A stretch of DNA of 64,000 nt from Mycolicibacterium vaccae NBRC 14118 = CIP 105934 (GTDB lineage: Bacteria; Actinomycetota; Actinomycetes; Mycobacteriales; Mycobacteriaceae). A program made the position numbers and the translations under genes. The DNA is taken from positions 1 through 64,000 of the forward strand of contig NZ_BCRS01000005.1 of NCBI RefSeq assembly GCF_001552715.1. Reading direction: 5' to 3'. The notes below the pieces were generated by a model, which ran no database searches, was not told the DNA's origin, and saw nothing but the letters and a program-made list of their open reading frames with translations. This document shows, piece after piece, positions 62,877 through 64,000 of the stretch. The stretch's first letter is position 1. Every line of letters begins with the position of its first letter.

Positions 62877-64000
62877 ATGGATTTTGGGAGTGACACGATC
62901 GCGGCGTCGGCCGGACCGCCCCGCGTCGATCCGGATGTGGTCAGCCGGTTCGCCACCTGCTGCCGCGCACTGGGGTTGTCCGTGCATGACCGGCGGCGAC
63001 CCGCGGACCAGGCGGCGGCCAGGACCGGGTTCGCGGCGCTGACCCGCATCGCGCACGACCAGTGCGACGCGTGGGCCGGGCTGGCGGCCGCCGGGGACGA
63101 TTCCCCGCACGTGATCGAGGCCGTGTGGCAGACGTCGGCGACTGCCGGAGTCCTGCAACGCGCGATCCAGCTGGCTCCCGGAGCGCTCGGCTTCGGCTAC
63201 GACAGCGGGCTGTACCTCCGGTTCCGCGCGTCCACCCGCGACGACTTCGCGCTGGCCTACGCTGTGCGCCTCTGCGACGCCGACCGCTACGAGGAGGCCG
63301 ACGAACTCGTCGGCCGGCTTCTCGAACGGCGGCCCGACTGGCTGGAGGCGCGGTGGGTGCGTGCGGTGCTGCACCACCGGGCGGGCCGGTGGTCCGACGT
63401 GGTGCGGATGCTCACCCCGCTGGTGGCCGACCCGGCCCTGGACGAGACGACCGCGCACGCGGCCCGCGTCGCCGTCGGCACCGCGCTGGCGCGGTTGGGG
63501 ATGTTCGCCCCCGCGCTGTCGCACCTGGAGCGGCCCGAAGGTCCCGTCTCCGTCGCGGCGGTGGACGGCGCGCTGATCAAGGCGCTGTCGCTGCGCGCCC
63601 AGGGTGAAGACGACGAAGCCCACGAGCTGCTCCAGGAGCTCTACGCGGCCAACCCGGAGAACCTGCAGATCGAAGAGGCGTTGTCGGACAACACCTTCGG
63701 AATCCCGACCACCACCGCCGCGCGCATCGAGGCGCGCAGCAACCCGTGGGATCCGGCGACCGAGCCGGGCGAAGCCGATTTCGTCGACCCGGGTGCCAAG
63801 GACCGCAAGGCGCACCTGCTGATCGAGGCGGAAGCCGAACTGGCCGAGTTCATCGGCCTCGACGAGGTCAAGTACCAGGTGGCCCGCCTGAAAAGCTCTG
63901 TGGCGATGTCGATCCGGCGCCAGGAGCGCGGGCTGGCCGTCGCGCAGCGCACCAACCACCTGGTCTTCGCAGGCCCGCCCGGCACAGGTAAGACCACGAT
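62877..64000 (+). CDS. eccA3: EccA3, ESX-3 type VII secretion AAA+ ATPase (cut by window edge)
   Basis: 374 residues are visible. A TPR-like N-terminal domain (VVSRFATCCRALGLSVHDRRRPADQAAARTGFAALTRIAHDQCDAW ... LGMFAPALSHLERPEGPVSVAAVDGALIKAL) leads into ARIEARSNPWDPATEPGEADFVDPGAKDRKAHLL, AELAEFIGLDEVKYQVARLKSSVAM and Walker A FAGPPGTGKTT at the edge. The order and wording closely match Rv0282. It helps recruit PE/PPE and Esx substrates to the ESX-3 machine, which is needed for siderophore-linked iron uptake. The start is uncertain: ATG 62826 in the same frame abuts AAGGAG; ATG 62877 is used. Confidence 0.93.
   Translation, partial: MDFGSDTIAASAGPPRVDPDVVSRFATCCRALGLSVHDRRRPADQAAARTGFAALTRIAHDQCDAWAGLAAAGDDSPHVIEAVWQTSATAGVLQRAIQLAPGALGFGYDSGLYLRFRASTRDDFALAYAVRLCDADRYEEADELVGRLLERRPDWLEARWVRAVLHHRAGRWSDVVRMLTPLVADPALDETTAHAARVAVGTALARLGMFAPALSHLERPEGPVSVAAVDGALIKALSLRAQGEDDEAHELLQELYAANPENLQIEEALSDNTFGIPTTTAARIEARSNPWDPATEPGEADFVDPGAKDRKAHLLIEAEAELAEFIGLDEVKYQVARLKSSVAMSIRRQERGLAVAQRTNHLVFAGPPGTGKTT

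Overview
The window is high-GC actinobacterial DNA, and gene content points to a fast-growing mycobacterium (Mycolicibacterium type). The strongest evidence is the right third. A LigD-type polymerase, a FadD2-like ligase, a two-domain FadE6-like dehydrogenase, a hydrolase, TetR, VOC protein, TetR and MpaB-type protein run in the same order and orientation as Rv0269c to Rv0276 of M. tuberculosis as I recall them, and lead into eccA3, the first gene of the ESX-3 locus, which the window edge cuts. Paired TetR/acyl-CoA dehydrogenase genes, cutinase, F420-type oxidoreductase and small secreted proteins agree with this.

Left part (1-7551). A tightly overlapping catabolic operon (aldehyde dehydrogenase end, SnoaL-like, LLM oxidoreductase, enoyl-CoA hydratase, SDR) is followed by a gene graveyard. 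A dead IS3-family element (3296-5904) has been split at its orfA/orfB junction by an IS110-family element (4200-5543), whose own transposase is also broken. The 5' non-coding part of the IS110 element carries short segments that match both halves of its insertion site and its own left end, as expected for a bridge RNA. Remnants of ANTAR and GAF-ANTAR regulators follow.

Middle (7552-28367). First come a cation antiporter and a compact candidate biosynthetic cluster: a halogenase-like flavoprotein, a KS-AT-DH-KR-ACP polyketide synthase and a two-gene ABC exporter. Next are two tandem small secreted proteins and a holin-like/DUF3618 pair. A GntR-controlled sugar locus follows (SDR and TIM-barrel isomerase diverging from an MHS transporter and a split transketolase), with clear inverted-repeat operators. 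Single genes (DUF5718-like, epimerase, cutinase) close this part.

28369-48612. A GGDEF protein diverges from an ArgP-like regulator. Cobalamin genes follow (cobF, cobQ, cobK, cobU on plus; bluB, cobM on minus). Then come an amidohydrolase with its TetR, a LacI-controlled inositol-type sugar operon with a readable promoter and operators, an AzgA-type purine permease, two acyl-CoA dehydrogenases and a STAS protein.

48763-64000. This is the Rv0269c-Rv0276-like segment. Between the fadD2-like and fadE6-like genes lies a five-gene insert: an SDR on plus, then on minus a 60-residue peptide made of two 21-residue repeats, a JmjC-type cupin oxygenase, a sucrase/ferredoxin-like protein and a small membrane protein. 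I read the minus-strand part as a possible peptide-modifying module. Palindromic intergenic repeats of at least two families are scattered through the right half. No rRNA, tRNA or CRISPR array was seen.
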